Positions 17,138 through 25,863 are shown, counted from the first letter of the stretch. The stretch: DNA of 64,000 bases from Treponema sp. OMZ 787 (GCF_024181225.1 NZ_CP051198.1:2604001-2668000); one strand, 5' to 3'. Made by a program: numbers and translations. Notes: generated by a model not told the origin, from the letters alone.

Positions 17138-18322
17138 ATGCAAAAAGAAATCGTAAAAACAAAAAAGATGGTTTTCGGTGCCTCATGTATAGCGGACTTA
17201 AAGGACGGCAAGACCGTTTTTATTCCTTATTCCCTCCCTGATGAGGTCTTGGAAATTTCAATCGTAAAGGAACATAAAAATTATACCGAGGGAAAAATCG
17301 AAAAAATTTTAGAAAGATCTCCCCATAGGGTAGAACCGAAATGCCCTCACTTTTATACTTGCGGCGGCTGCAATCTTCAAACGGCTGATGACGAGTATCA
17401 GCATTTTCTGCGTAAATCAATGGCGCTTGAAGCCCTTGACAGGGCTTTAAACTCTAATTTTAATTCTAGTAATAGTATTTTTGTAAGCGGCCCGGATTGG
17501 GAATATCGATCCCGCTTTCAGTTTTACGTTGACAAGGACGGCTCTCTTTCTTTAAAAGAAAATAAAAGCTCCGATTCGGTAAAGATAAGGGATTGTCCTG
17601 TTGCGGTAACTGCAATAAGAAACCTTTTAAAATCTGATTTAAAAGAATATGAGCCGAATTCCAGAGTCCACATTTTTTCGGACGGAGAAAAAATTTTTAC
17701 CGAAAAAAATGCAAAAGACTGTGAGGTGCAGATTGCAGGGAAGAAGATAAAATTTAATCCCTTGGGCTTTTTTCAATCGAATTTAAAGATGACCGAAAAA
17801 CTGATAAACATGATTTTTGAACATACGGAAATTGCAGGCCGTATTTTAGATTTTTATTCTGGTGTAGGAACCTTTTCTCTCTTTGCTTATGATAAGGCAA
17901 AAGAAATTCATCTTGTCGAGCATAATAAACACGCCCTCGCCTATGCTAAGGAAAATTTTGAAGTAAATAAAACTTCTGCATCAAAGGGAATTGAAGGAAC
18001 CTTCAAAGATAAAAGCTCAGAGCCTAAAACTTTTTATCATGGCTTGGACGGAAAAAACTGGGCAAAGACTAAGGAAGCAAAACTCAAATTCGATACGGTC
18101 TTTATAGACCCGCCGAGGAGCGGCATAGACAAGGAAGCCCTATCTTGGCTTTGCTCAAGCGGCACAGACCAAATTTCTTATATTTCCTGCGACCCGGTAA
18201 CCTTCGCCCGTGATACTGCGAAGCTTCTTTTGTCAGGCTACAAATTAGAAAAACATTTTTTATTCGATTTTTATCCTCAAACACACCATATCGAAACTTT
18301 AGGTGTTTTTAGGAAGGCTTGA
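17138..18322 (+). CDS. RlmD/RumA-like RNA (uracil-C5) methyltransferase
   Basis: This SAM-dependent enzyme makes 5-methyluridine in rRNA or tRNA. The 394-residue protein has a TRAM-like start and a four-cysteine Fe-S site ('CPHFYTCGGCNLQ' plus an earlier or later Cys). The Rossmann methyltransferase domain has 'ILDFYSGVGTFSLFA' (SAM binding), 'FIDPPRSGID' and the catalytic cysteine in 'ISYISCDPVTFARD'. The Fe-S cysteines favour the RumA group over TrmA. Target base (23S or tRNA) cannot be decided from sequence alone. It follows the PHP gene by 23 bases and is probably co-transcribed. Confidence 0.88.
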   Translation: MQKEIVKTKKMVFGASCIADLKDGKTVFIPYSLPDEVLEISIVKEHKNYTEGKIEKILERSPHRVEPKCPHFYTCGGCNLQTADDEYQHFLRKSMALEALDRALNSNFNSSNSIFVSGPDWEYRSRFQFYVDKDGSLSLKENKSSDSVKIRDCPVAVTAIRNLLKSDLKEYEPNSRVHIFSDGEKIFTEKNAKDCEVQIAGKKIKFNPLGFFQSNLKMTEKLINMIFEHTEIAGRILDFYSGVGTFSLFAYDKAKEIHLVEHNKHALAYAKENFEVNKTSASKGIEGTFKDKSSEPKTFYHGLDGKNWAKTKEAKLKFDTVFIDPPRSGIDKEALSWLCSSGTDQISYISCDPVTFARDTAKLLLSGYKLEKHFLFDFYPQTHHIETLGVFRKA

Positions 18323-18329
18323 TTAAACC

Positions 18330-18358
18330 TTGACAAAATATATTATATACATTACCAT
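18330..18358 (+). promoter_or_regulatory. vapBC promoter with overlapping operator-like palindrome
   Basis: TTGACA and TACCAT are separated by 17 bases. The -10 lies inside the small palindrome ACAT-TACC-ATGT, which fits autorepression by a VapBC complex. Confidence 0.55.
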
Positions 18359-18377
18359 GTGTATGAGGAGGTGTATT

Positions 18378-18581
18378 ATGCGAACAAATATAGTTTTAAA
18401 TGATGCCTTGGTCGAGGAAGCTTTTAAGTATTCAACTGAAATTCATACAAAAAAAGAACTTATCGAAACAGCTTTAAAAGAATATGTCCAAAATCGTAAA
18501 ATCAAAGATTTGAGAGAGTTAAAAGGTAAAATATTTTTTTCGGAAGATTATAACTATAAAGAAATGCGGGCAGGAAAATGA
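18378..18581 (+). CDS. vapB: VapB-type antitoxin
   Basis: This 67-residue protein has an N-terminal ribbon-helix-helix start ('MRTNIVLNDALVEEAFKYS') and a tail that should bind the toxin. It would repress its own promoter and neutralise VapC. I chose the ATG at 18378 because GAGGAGG lies seven bases upstream; an in-frame upstream codon at 18330 would lie in the promoter. It overlaps vapC by four bases. Confidence 0.85.
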   Translation: MRTNIVLNDALVEEAFKYSTEIHTKKELIETALKEYVQNRKIKDLRELKGKIFFSEDYNYKEMRAGK

Positions 18582-18979
18582 TTTTAGTTGATACCTCTGT
18601 TTTGATAAGCTATTTGAAAAATCAAAATAATGAATCAAATTCCAAATTTGAATATATTTTAGAAAGACGACTCCCCTATGGTATAAATCTATTTATTTAT
18701 CAAGAAATTTTACAGGGTGCCAGAAATATTAAAGAGTATAACTTGCTCAAAAAGTATTTCGAAACAATTCCCCTATATCACTTGAGATATGGTCAAGATT
18801 CCTATGAAAACGCTGCAATGATAAACTTAAAATGCAGACAAAGAGGTATAACCATTAGAAGTACGATAGATTTGCTTATAGCAGAAACAGCAATTGAAAA
18901 TGATTTATACTTATTACATAACGATAATGATTTTACAAATATGGCAAAAGTTATAAAAGAGTTAAAACTATATAATTAA
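18578..18979 (+). CDS. vapC: VapC-type PIN-domain toxin
   Basis: The 133-residue PIN-domain ribonuclease keeps the acidic metal-binding residues: D5 (MILVDTSVLI), E43 (IYQEILQG), D98 (STIDLLIAETA) and D116/D118 (LLHNDNDF). VapC enzymes cut tRNA or rRNA and stop translation. Nothing indicates decay, so the module looks functional. It is a stand-alone pair between housekeeping genes. The cleavage target is not predictable from sequence. Confidence 0.9.
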   Translation: MILVDTSVLISYLKNQNNESNSKFEYILERRLPYGINLFIYQEILQGARNIKEYNLLKKYFETIPLYHLRYGQDSYENAAMINLKCRQRGITIRSTIDLLIAETAIENDLYLLHNDNDFTNMAKVIKELKLYN

Positions 18980-19104
18980 GATTTTACATTATCAATTCCC
19001 TCATGCCCGACTATAGACAAATCTTTCAAAACAAGTTACAATCAAAATGGTCATTAAAATATAAATTTTTTATAGCCAAAGAATCAAATTAGGAGGTCGC
19101 TCTG

Positions 19105-20034
19105 ATGATAGCTTTATACATTGCTCTGGTCATAACGGTTATTGTTTTATTTTCGATAGCCGTTGTAGTGCCGGAACAGGAAAGTTATGTTATTGAAAGA
19201 CTTGGAAAATATTCGCGGACTCTCACCGCAGGTTTCCATATTTTAGCACCCTTTATAGACAGGATTGCCTATAAGCAAAACTTAAAGGAAGAAGCCTTGG
19301 ATGTAGATCCGCAAGTTTGTATTACGGCCGATAATGTTCAGGTACAGGTTGACGGAATTCTCTACCTAAAGATTTTTGATCCGGTTAAGGCCAGCTACGG
19401 AATCGACAATTACCGCTATGCAGTTGCTCAGCTTGCAAAGACAACTATGCGAAGCGAAATAGGAAAGCTGGAACTTGATAGAACCTTTTGCGGAAGAGAA
19501 GGCCTAAACGATAATATTGTAAAGGCTTTAGACGAGGCTTCCGACAACTGGGGCATAAAGGTTACCCGTTACGAAATACGGGATATCACACCCACCCGCA
19601 CAATCCTCGAAGCTATGGAAAGACAGATGAGGGCCGAACGCGAAAAACGGGCCAACATTCTTTCGAGTGAGGGAAAACAGCAATCTCGCATAAATATTTC
19701 TTTGGGTAAAAAGCAGGAAGCCATAAACAAGGCTATGGGCGAAAAACAACGAAGGATCAATCTCGCTGAAGGACGCTCAAAGGCTATCGAGATAACGAGT
19801 AATGCGACAGCCGAAGGCTTGCGTTTAATTGCAGAGGCTCTTTCTCAGCCGGGAGGAAAAACAGCTATGGGAATCCGCCTAGCCGAAAACTATATTCAAA
19901 GATTTGAACACATTATCAAAAAATCAAATGTTTCTGTTTACCCAGAAAATATTGCAGGCCTAGCAGCTTTTACCGATATTATTAAAAATTCCGGAAAAGA
20001 AATGAAGAACTTAGAGGGAGGTAGAAATGCTTAA
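19105..20034 (+). CDS. SPFH/band 7 membrane protein (paraslipin-like), copy 1
   Basis: The 309-residue protein has one N-terminal membrane helix (about residues 2-21) and an SPFH domain (about 22-190, 'VPEQESYVIERLGKYSRTLTAGFHILAPFIDRIAYKQNLKEE'). A coiled, Ala/Glu-rich helical region follows (about 190-260). Such proteins form membrane microdomain rings and often chaperone or regulate membrane proteases. AGGAGG lies before the ATG. It overlaps the next SPFH gene by eight bases. No NfeD partner is seen nearby. The pair may form a hetero-oligomer, similar in principle to HflK/HflC, but that is inference. Confidence 0.88.
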   Translation: MIALYIALVITVIVLFSIAVVVPEQESYVIERLGKYSRTLTAGFHILAPFIDRIAYKQNLKEEALDVDPQVCITADNVQVQVDGILYLKIFDPVKASYGIDNYRYAVAQLAKTTMRSEIGKLELDRTFCGREGLNDNIVKALDEASDNWGIKVTRYEIRDITPTRTILEAMERQMRAEREKRANILSSEGKQQSRINISLGKKQEAINKAMGEKQRRINLAEGRSKAIEITSNATAEGLRLIAEALSQPGGKTAMGIRLAENYIQRFEHIIKKSNVSVYPENIAGLAAFTDIIKNSGKEMKNLEGGRNA

Positions 20035-20944
20035 TTTTATAATCCCGTCTGTTATTACGGCTGTCATTGCAATAGTTTTTATTGTTGCTCTTTTTAGAAG
20101 CATCCGAATTGTTCCGCACAAGGTTGCTTTAATTGTAGAACGCTTAGGAAAATACCACACAACCTTGGATGCAGGCTTCCACATTCTGTTTCCATTTTTG
20201 GATAGGGTAAAATACAAGCAGAATTTAAAGGAACAGGCTATCGATGTTCCGGCCCAAGACTGTTTTACCAAGGACAATGTTCAGGTACGCATTGACGGAA
20301 TTCTCTATCTACAAGTATTCGATCCGATCAAGGCAAGCTACGGTATACGGGATTACCGCTATGCAACAATTCTTCTTGCACAGACAACCATGCGTTCGGT
20401 GGTAGGACAGCTTGATTTGGATGACACCTTTGAAGCCCGCGAACAGATAAACGCTCAGGTCGTAAAGGCCGTGGATGAGGCTTCAGATCCTTGGGGCGTA
20501 AAAGTTACGCGCTACGAAATTCAAAACATAAGAGTTTCCGACTCTATCATGGATGCAATGGAAAACCAGATGAAGGCCGAACGCGAAAAGCGGGCCGAAA
20601 TAGCTCACTCCGTCGGAGAGATGGAAACGGTTATTAACCTTTCGAGAGCCGCTTATGAAGAAGCCGTAAACATAAGCGAGGGCGAAAAAGAAAGAATGAT
20701 AAATGAAGCGGAAGGACAAGCCCGAGAAATTGTTGCCGTTGCCGAAGCTACAGCTGAGGGTATTAAAAAGATTGCCGCTTCTACCCAAATTCAAGGCGGT
20801 ATGGAAGCTGCAAAGCTTACCGTTTCTCAAGAATGGATAAACGCTTTAAGTTCTATAGATGAAAAAACAAAGATTATTATGTCGGCAGATCTTACAGATA
20901 TAAAGAAGATGACCATAGACATGGCCGAAGAAATAATCCAATAA
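20027..20944 (+). CDS. SPFH/band 7 membrane protein (paraslipin-like), copy 2
   Basis: This 305-residue protein is a paralogue of the preceding gene with the same layout: membrane helix (about 4-24), SPFH domain ('VPHKVALIVERLGKYHTTLDAGFHILFPFLDRVKYKQNL') and helical tail with 'EGEKERMINEAEGQA'. GGGAGG lies before the ATG inside the end of copy 1, so the two are translationally coupled and probably made in similar amounts. The gene ends before a strong terminator. Confidence 0.88.
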   Translation: MLNFIIPSVITAVIAIVFIVALFRSIRIVPHKVALIVERLGKYHTTLDAGFHILFPFLDRVKYKQNLKEQAIDVPAQDCFTKDNVQVRIDGILYLQVFDPIKASYGIRDYRYATILLAQTTMRSVVGQLDLDDTFEAREQINAQVVKAVDEASDPWGVKVTRYEIQNIRVSDSIMDAMENQMKAEREKRAEIAHSVGEMETVINLSRAAYEEAVNISEGEKERMINEAEGQAREIVAVAEATAEGIKKIAASTQIQGGMEAAKLTVSQEWINALSSIDEKTKIIMSADLTDIKKMTIDMAEEIIQ

Positions 20945-20950
20945 TTTTTA

Positions 20951-20986
20951 TGCACTGCAGGACTTCTGCAGTGCATTTTCTTTTTA
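20951..20986 (+). terminator. Intrinsic terminator
   Basis: A perfect 10-bp stem (TGCACTGCAG/CTGCAGTGCA) with the loop GACTT is followed by TTTTCTTTTT. It ends the SPFH transcript. Confidence 0.92.
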
Positions 20987-21023
20987 CCTGCACAAAATTT
21001 TATAAGAGTCTTATGGGGGCAAA

Positions 21024-22076
21024 ATGTTCAATCTAAAAAAAAGCAGTTTTATTTTTTTTACATTAATTTTTATAATATCTTGTTCAAATAAACAGATTGA
21101 ATTTACCGGAAAATATTTAACATACACAAACACACAAGAAGGTTATGACATCGATTACCCTTCAGAAATTTTAAAACCGGTAGAAGGCTCTCATCCGCAA
21201 CAAGTATTTATAAGTGATGACGGAACCGTAAACTTATCTGTTTCAGTTTTGAATATAGAAGAATCCGGCCCTGAGTTTATTTTTAAAACAGCCGAAATTC
21301 TTGAAAAAAAAGAAGCGGAAAATTTTACGGTAAGCGATAAAAACATAGGCCGCGACGGATTTATTTTAAAAGGCTACTCAAAAAACAAAATGTTTTTTTG
21401 TCAGACTCTTGCTATAAACGAAAAGTTTTATACAATCAGATTCGAATATAACAAAAAAGATTATGACACATATTGGGATATTTTAACCCATATAATAGAC
21501 TCTTTTGAGTTGACTTCAGCTTCTCTCACTCATACAAATACTTACGATGAAGGAACACTGATTTCATTTGCGTTTTCGTTTTTATCGAATGTGTACTGGG
21601 AAAACAACTTTAATCTTCTATTAAAAAACTCAAGTCCCAAATTAGCTGATTTTATACATCCGGAATACGGAGTAAGGCGTTTTTATAATCCGGGCCCTCA
21701 AGTCTTACTTTTTTCGGCAGAAGAAAATTTCGGCTTTGATGAAAGCACCGATTTTTCTACAACACCCTCAGCAAATAAGTTTGGAGGCTCAATTCCTTTT
21801 TATGACAAAATGCCAGGCGGAGGCCTTTGTGAAAAATCAAACGATAAAGACGGAGTATATTGTGCAGTCGTAAAAGAGCTCCCTAAAGCTGTTGATCCTA
21901 AAAGTTTTCAAAACGGAGAAATAAAAGAATTAAAAATAAGCCTCCCCAAAAACTACAAGGCTGTCTTAAAAATCGCAGTTTTGGATGAGGGTTTTATAAA
22001 AAACACATTTTATTTTTTCGACATTGAAGATAAATGGTTTTTGCTATTTGTAGATGACAGTGACTGCTCGGCTTAG
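21024..22076 (+). CDS. Putative lipoprotein of unknown function
   Basis: This 350-residue protein has a lipoprotein signal (LIFIISC, lipid-anchored Cys20) followed by a mixed alpha/beta periplasmic region. A region near residues 37-150 resembles PsbP/YjbR-style 'fit of a short peptide-like beta sheet' proteins in outline ('EGYDIDYPSEILKP'), but I do not recognise a family with confidence. Two cysteines occur late in the protein. GGGGG precedes the ATG. It is a single gene between two terminators. Confidence 0.75.
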   Translation: MFNLKKSSFIFFTLIFIISCSNKQIEFTGKYLTYTNTQEGYDIDYPSEILKPVEGSHPQQVFISDDGTVNLSVSVLNIEESGPEFIFKTAEILEKKEAENFTVSDKNIGRDGFILKGYSKNKMFFCQTLAINEKFYTIRFEYNKKDYDTYWDILTHIIDSFELTSASLTHTNTYDEGTLISFAFSFLSNVYWENNFNLLLKNSSPKLADFIHPEYGVRRFYNPGPQVLLFSAEENFGFDESTDFSTTPSANKFGGSIPFYDKMPGGGLCEKSNDKDGVYCAVVKELPKAVDPKSFQNGEIKELKISLPKNYKAVLKIAVLDEGFIKNTFYFFDIEDKWFLLFVDDSDCSA

Positions 22077-22106
22077 GGTAATTCCCAAAATTCTTTTATA
22101 GTTTTC

Positions 22107-22135
22107 TTGACTTTTACACTAAAAAACCTTATTTT
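22107..22135 (+). promoter_or_regulatory. Promoter of the selenoprotein gene
   Basis: TTGACT and TATTTT are separated by 17 bases. The predicted leader is about 70 bases and ends with GGAGG six bases before the ATG at 22213. Confidence 0.5.
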
Positions 22136-22212
22136 AATTCTGTAAGAGCCTTGAAACAGTTCACTAAGGTATTGATAAAGGCGGATTGCAATTAATTTTT
22201 TGGAGGCCCAAC

Positions 22213-22494
22213 ATGAATGTTAAAGTTGAAGATTCTGCGAGAGATAAAATCAAAGAAAAAAATACCGACTCGGTTTATTGTGCACTTCAAATGTGCGCTT
22301 CTTGAGGGGGTACGAGATTAGAACCGACCGTGTATGTCGGCGTGCCCAATAATTTAGGTAATTTCGATAAATTTGAGGACAACGGAATTACCGTTTACGT
22401 TAAAAAGGGAACACCCTCTGTTAACGGAACATTGACGATTACAGTCGGATCATTTTTATGGTTCGAAAAGCTAATGGTTGACGGAATGATCTAA
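22213..22494 (+). CDS. Short HesB-like selenoprotein (UGA read as Sec31)
   Basis: Read through one TGA at 22303-22305, this frame gives a 93-residue protein. It runs from an ATG with GGAGG six bases upstream to a TAA just before a terminator. The centre reads C23-x4-C28-x2-U31-GG, and the part after the TGA (TVYVG, NGITVYVKKG, LTITVGSFLWFEKLMVDGMI) continues smoothly as protein. In outline it is an IscA/HesB-like small beta protein, but it lacks the usual C-terminal CxC pair, so it is not a standard Fe-S carrier. A SECIS-like hairpin begins three bases after the UGA. Selenocysteine beside two cysteines suggests a redox or metal/selenium-handling role. A TGA nonsense pseudogene is the alternative, made unlikely by the conserved frame, ribosome-binding site and hairpin. 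Confidence 0.85.
22308..22347 (+). promoter_or_regulatory. Bacterial SECIS element
   Basis: The lower stem GGGTACG/CGTGCCC (seven pairs, one G-U) starts three bases after the UGA. Nine unpaired bases follow on the 5' side. The upper stem CCGAC/GTCGG then closes the loop CGUGUAU, which offers G and U about 25-26 bases after the UGA. That layout fits the bacterial SECIS recognised by SelB. Confidence 0.8.
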
Positions 22495-22502
22495 GAATCA
22501 AA

Positions 22503-22535
22503 AATCGGTAAGATAAAAATCTTACCGATTTTTTT
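22503..22535. terminator. Bidirectional intrinsic terminator
   Basis: A perfect 11-bp stem (ATCGGTAAGAT/ATCTTACCGAT) with the loop AAAA is followed by a T-run on the + strand and preceded by A on the left. It ends the selenoprotein gene and the leftward ABC operon. Confidence 0.93.
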
Positions 22536-23700
22536 ATTGTCTGCTAAATTCAATTCTACTTTGAGACCTTCCTAACTTTGAAAAGTAAGTCCCTATCGTA
22601 AAATAAAGAAGAAGAAATAAGAAAAGCATTCCGATATTTTTCCAATCAATAGACAAATTAATTTGAGTAAATTCGTTTGAACTTACATAATAGTATGTCG
22701 GGAAAAGGCGGGAAATATTTACAATAAAATCCGGCAGCAATTCTTGTTCGACAAAAACGCCCGAAATAAAAGCCAATGAAAGAGGAAGAACTGTACCGAT
22801 TATACCCATAACCGAACCCTTTTTTAAAAAAGAGTTAAACATAAAAGTTAGAGCCAAAACAACGGCAGTATATATTAGAGCATTAAATGCATAGAATAAA
22901 AGAGGGATATTTTCTAACCTGTTAATATTTGTAATAACTGCAAAACCTATCAAAATTGAAAGAATTGCAACTACTACAGTTAATTGAGCCAAAAAATTTT
23001 CACAAACAAATCTTAATGTAGAAAGAGGTGAAACATTATTTCTAATCTTTAAGCGTTCATTATTTAACTCGAACATAGCCCAGCCCACCGAATTAAGAAT
23101 AACGGAAAAAACTATCCATCCGAAAAAATTGAAAAAAACTTTAAACCAAATATTTACCGAAAGATTTTTTTGAAAGCTAACCTTATTTACCTTTGTGCTC
23201 ACTCTAAGAGCATCTTCGATTTTTTGAAAATCAAAAATACCTTGTGATTTTTTTACGCTGGCCGCAAATGTTAAATACATATTTACCTGAAGATCTATAT
23301 AGAATCCTGACTTTTTTCTGTCATCCTTGAAACTTATAAGAGCTTTTTTACCATTCATTATATTTTCTTCCATATTGTTATTTAGTATAAGGCCTGCATG
23401 TATTCTTTGTAAGGAAATTCCTTTTTTCATTTCCCGTAAAATCTCTTCATCAGTTTTGTTTTTTCCGTCGATTATAGAAACATCATGTTTTGACTTCAAA
23501 TAAGAAATTAACTTTTTTGACAGTTCAGAATCATCATTGTCGACTATGCTAACGCTAAGAGGAGTTTCAGCAAATTCGCTTACCTGAGAGTCTTGAGATT
23601 TTAGCGTCATAAAACTTATAAACAAAAAAATCACAACATAAATCATTGTACTGATTTTTTTTGTCCAAACTAATCTTAGAAAGTTTTTATAAACTATCAT
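22534..23700 (-). CDS. ABC-2 type transporter permease, subunit 2
   Basis: The 388-residue membrane protein has one N-terminal helix (about 15-33) and a large extracytoplasmic loop (about 35-190). A cluster of five to six helices fills the second half, the usual layout of ABC-2 exporters of the YhgE/YadH/DrrB type. It is the last gene of an ATPase-permease-permease operon, and its ATG lies 14 bases inside the end of the other permease. The substrate (drug, lipid, peptide or polysaccharide) is not predictable. The gene ends directly at the shared terminator. Confidence 0.85.
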   Translation of the reverse strand: MIVYKNFLRLVWTKKISTMIYVVIFLFISFMTLKSQDSQVSEFAETPLSVSIVDNDDSELSKKLISYLKSKHDVSIIDGKNKTDEEILREMKKGISLQRIHAGLILNNNMEENIMNGKKALISFKDDRKKSGFYIDLQVNMYLTFAASVKKSQGIFDFQKIEDALRVSTKVNKVSFQKNLSVNIWFKVFFNFFGWIVFSVILNSVGWAMFELNNERLKIRNNVSPLSTLRFVCENFLAQLTVVVAILSILIGFAVITNINRLENIPLLFYAFNALIYTAVVLALTFMFNSFLKKGSVMGIIGTVLPLSLAFISGVFVEQELLPDFIVNISRLFPTYYYVSSNEFTQINLSIDWKNIGMLFLFLLLYFTIGTYFSKLGRSQSRIEFSRQ

Positions 23701-24742
23701 ATTGCACCTTCCTTGAATTAATAAATGAAAGCGATAAAAATATTATAATACCTATTGTGTAAACAATAAAAAATGCAGGCATAGAACTATATTCTCCCAA
23801 AATATTTATATTGTAAAGATTGGTCGTAAAAAGAGCTATAGGATTTATTGTACCTAAAATAGGCACAGCATTTTCAAGAGACATTTTTATTTCAGGCCCC
23901 ATCATGCCGGATAAGAAGGCTAAAAAAAGACTTGAAAAAACACAGATCATACTTTTTGATTGTGTATCGCCTATAGGAGCAGAACCTATAAATAAACCTA
24001 CAACCGATCCAAAAATATTTGCATAAACCAAGAGTAAAAGCGTAACCTTAAAATCTGTTATAAATGGTATCTTTAAAACAAAGAGCACAAAGGAAATATA
24101 TATGAGATTGGCTGTAAGATTAAAAACGATATAAAATATAATTCCTGCAAGATAAGAGTAAAAGCGTTTAATGGGAGTCGTACAAATTCTTGCCCCCAGT
24201 TTTGAAATATTTCCCTGTATCTTTAAAGCAACATCTATCGATCCGAACATTGTGTAAATTGAAACCATAGCCAAAAGAGAATAGAATAAGATAATACTCA
24301 AACTCATTTTTTCATTTTTACTTTCAATATAATTTTTACCGTATTGAAAAGAATTTATTGGAACATTGAGAGCTTCAATTTGTTTTATTTGGTCGATTAC
24401 GGTTTTTGTTATTGTCTGTGATAAACCGTCCTCGCTTACGCGAATTGATTGGCCGGCTTCAATAAAGGTTTTTATTTTTTTTGTTCGGAGCATTTCATTT
24501 GCATCAGCTTCTGCAATTATTTTTGTATCAAACATTCCGGTAAATTCGAGAGTACGATAAATGGGATTATTTTTTTCGATACCGATTTCTATTTTACCGG
24601 CATCATAATTACCTACAGCCGAAAATATCGTAAAGTAGAGTGAAGACAAAAGTATCGGATATACAAGAGTCCAAAATATTCCGTCTAAAGAATGAAGCAT
24701 ATCTATACTATAATATTTTATTTCGCGTAAAAAGAATTTCAT
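23687..24742 (-). CDS. ABC-2 type transporter permease, subunit 1
   Basis: The 351-residue permease has the same layout as its partner: an N-terminal helix (about 17-38), an extracytoplasmic domain (about 40-160) and a six-helix second half ('LLAMVSIYTMFGSIDVALKIQGNISKLGARICTTPIKRFYSYLAG'). Two different permeases with one ATPase imply a heterodimeric membrane part. It overlaps the ATPase gene by one base and the second permease by 14, so the complex is co-translated. Confidence 0.86.
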   Translation of the reverse strand: MKFFLREIKYYSIDMLHSLDGIFWTLVYPILLSSLYFTIFSAVGNYDAGKIEIGIEKNNPIYRTLEFTGMFDTKIIAEADANEMLRTKKIKTFIEAGQSIRVSEDGLSQTITKTVIDQIKQIEALNVPINSFQYGKNYIESKNEKMSLSIILFYSLLAMVSIYTMFGSIDVALKIQGNISKLGARICTTPIKRFYSYLAGIIFYIVFNLTANLIYISFVLFVLKIPFITDFKVTLLLLVYANIFGSVVGLFIGSAPIGDTQSKSMICVFSSLFLAFLSGMMGPEIKMSLENAVPILGTINPIALFTTNLYNINILGEYSSMPAFFIVYTIGIIIFLSLSFINSRKVQYDSL

Positions 24743-25674
24743 CAGTCTCTTAACTCCTTTCCCGTAAGCTCCAAGAAAATATCGTTTAAGCTGGGTAATT
24801 CCGAATATAACTTGGTATAAGCCAAGTTGTTATTGTTTATAAATAAGATAAGTTCATTTAAGTTGTTAATCGAATTTTCAAAACTGATTAAAAATTCGTT
24901 TCCGTTTTTGTTGACTTCCAAAACATGAGGAATTTTCTTTAGTTCTTCTTGAAGGTTATTCTTACTTTCGACAAATTCGACAACCATTTTTTCGCTTGTG
25001 CGGATAAGCTTGTGCAATTCTTCCAAAGTTCCGTTTGCAATATCTCGTCCCTCATCCATGATGATGATTCTATCGCAAAGCTCTTCTACTTCTTCAAGAT
25101 AATGGGTAGTGTACACAATGGTACTTCCTTTTTTTGCAAGTTCCTTTATTCCTGAAAGAATGAAGTTGCGGCTTTGAGCATCGACGGCAACTGTAGGCTC
25201 ATCCAAAAAAATCAGCTCAGGTTTATGGGCGATACCGCAGGCAATATTGAGCCGGCGCAGTAGGCCTCCTGAAAGTTTTTTTGTACGGAAAGAAGCATAA
25301 TTTTTTAAACCCACAAAATCGATTGCTTCATCGACAAGCTTCTTTCTCTCAGCAGTATTGCTCACATAAAGTCCGCAAAAGTAATCTATATTTTGTCTTA
25401 CGGTAAAATTATAGAAAACAGAAACCTCTTGAGGAACAAGACCTATTCTTTTTTTGATATGGAGGGCATTAGGCTTCATCTCTTCGCCGAAAATATTTAT
25501 TTCACCCTTACCGTGTTTTAAAAGAGAAAGAATACAGTTTATGGCTGTAGTTTTTCCGCATCCGTTCGGCCCTAAAAGACCTAGAATTTCACCTTCTTTT
25601 ACTTCCATATTAAAATGATCAAGTGCCGTTTTTTCGTTGTACCTTTTTACAAGATTTTTTACCGTTAAAATCAT
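24742..25674 (-). CDS. ABC transporter ATP-binding protein
   Basis: The 310-residue ATPase has Walker A (GLLGPNGCGKTT, residues 33-43), the Q-loop 'GLVPQEVSVF', the signature 'LSGGLLRRLNIACGIAHKP' (about 135) and Walker B 'ELIFLDEPTVAVDAQS' (about 155-165). The H-loop 'VYTTHYLEEVEELCDRI' follows. A C-terminal extension of about 80 residues is typical of DrrA/CcmA-like exporters. GGGGA precedes the ATG. It is the first gene of the exporter operon; a 20-bp palindrome lies about 100 bases upstream. Confidence 0.93.
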   Translation of the reverse strand: MILTVKNLVKRYNEKTALDHFNMEVKEGEILGLLGPNGCGKTTAINCILSLLKHGKGEINIFGEEMKPNALHIKKRIGLVPQEVSVFYNFTVRQNIDYFCGLYVSNTAERKKLVDEAIDFVGLKNYASFRTKKLSGGLLRRLNIACGIAHKPELIFLDEPTVAVDAQSRNFILSGIKELAKKGSTIVYTTHYLEEVEELCDRIIIMDEGRDIANGTLEELHKLIRTSEKMVVEFVESKNNLQEELKKIPHVLEVNKNGNEFLISFENSINNLNELILFINNNNLAYTKLYSELPSLNDIFLELTGKELRD

Positions 25675-25715
25675 AATGTCCCCCTATAAAAACTTTCTAT
25701 ATCAATTATGAATAG

Positions 25716-25721
25716 ATTATA
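25716..25721 (-). promoter_or_regulatory. -10 element of the ABC exporter operon
   Basis: On the - strand TATAAT lies 41 bases before the ATPase start codon. The matching -35 region is poor, which fits a promoter needing an activator. Confidence 0.45.
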
Positions 25722-25772
25722 CCTTATTTTTAAAATTTTAAAAGTAAAAACTGTCATTTTTTTTGAGGTTTA

Positions 25773-25792
25773 AATATGACATTTGTCATATT
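25773..25792. promoter_or_regulatory. Perfect 20-bp palindrome (operator candidate)
   Basis: AATATGACA and TGTCATATT are separated by TT. The centre is about 60 bases upstream of the operon's -10 box. A single extra TGACA half-site lies closer to the promoter, at 25752-25756 on the opposite strand. This arrangement suits a dimeric activator. Confidence 0.55.
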
Positions 25793-25833
25793 AAATTGAT
25801 GATTGATGTCTTTATTGAAGATAAATTTAAAGA

Positions 25834-25863
25834 GCCGTTTTCTAAGTTATCTTAAAAAACGGC
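25834..25863 (-). terminator. Probable terminator of the pdxK-type gene
   Basis: The stem GCCGTTTT/AAAACGGC is followed on the - strand by TCTTTAAATTTA. The T-run is short, so strength is uncertain. Confidence 0.5.

Noticed and set aside
18330-18377. An earlier start for vapB at 18330.
   Set aside because: It would place the start in the promoter -35 and lacks a ribosome-binding site; GAGGAGG marks the ATG at 18378.
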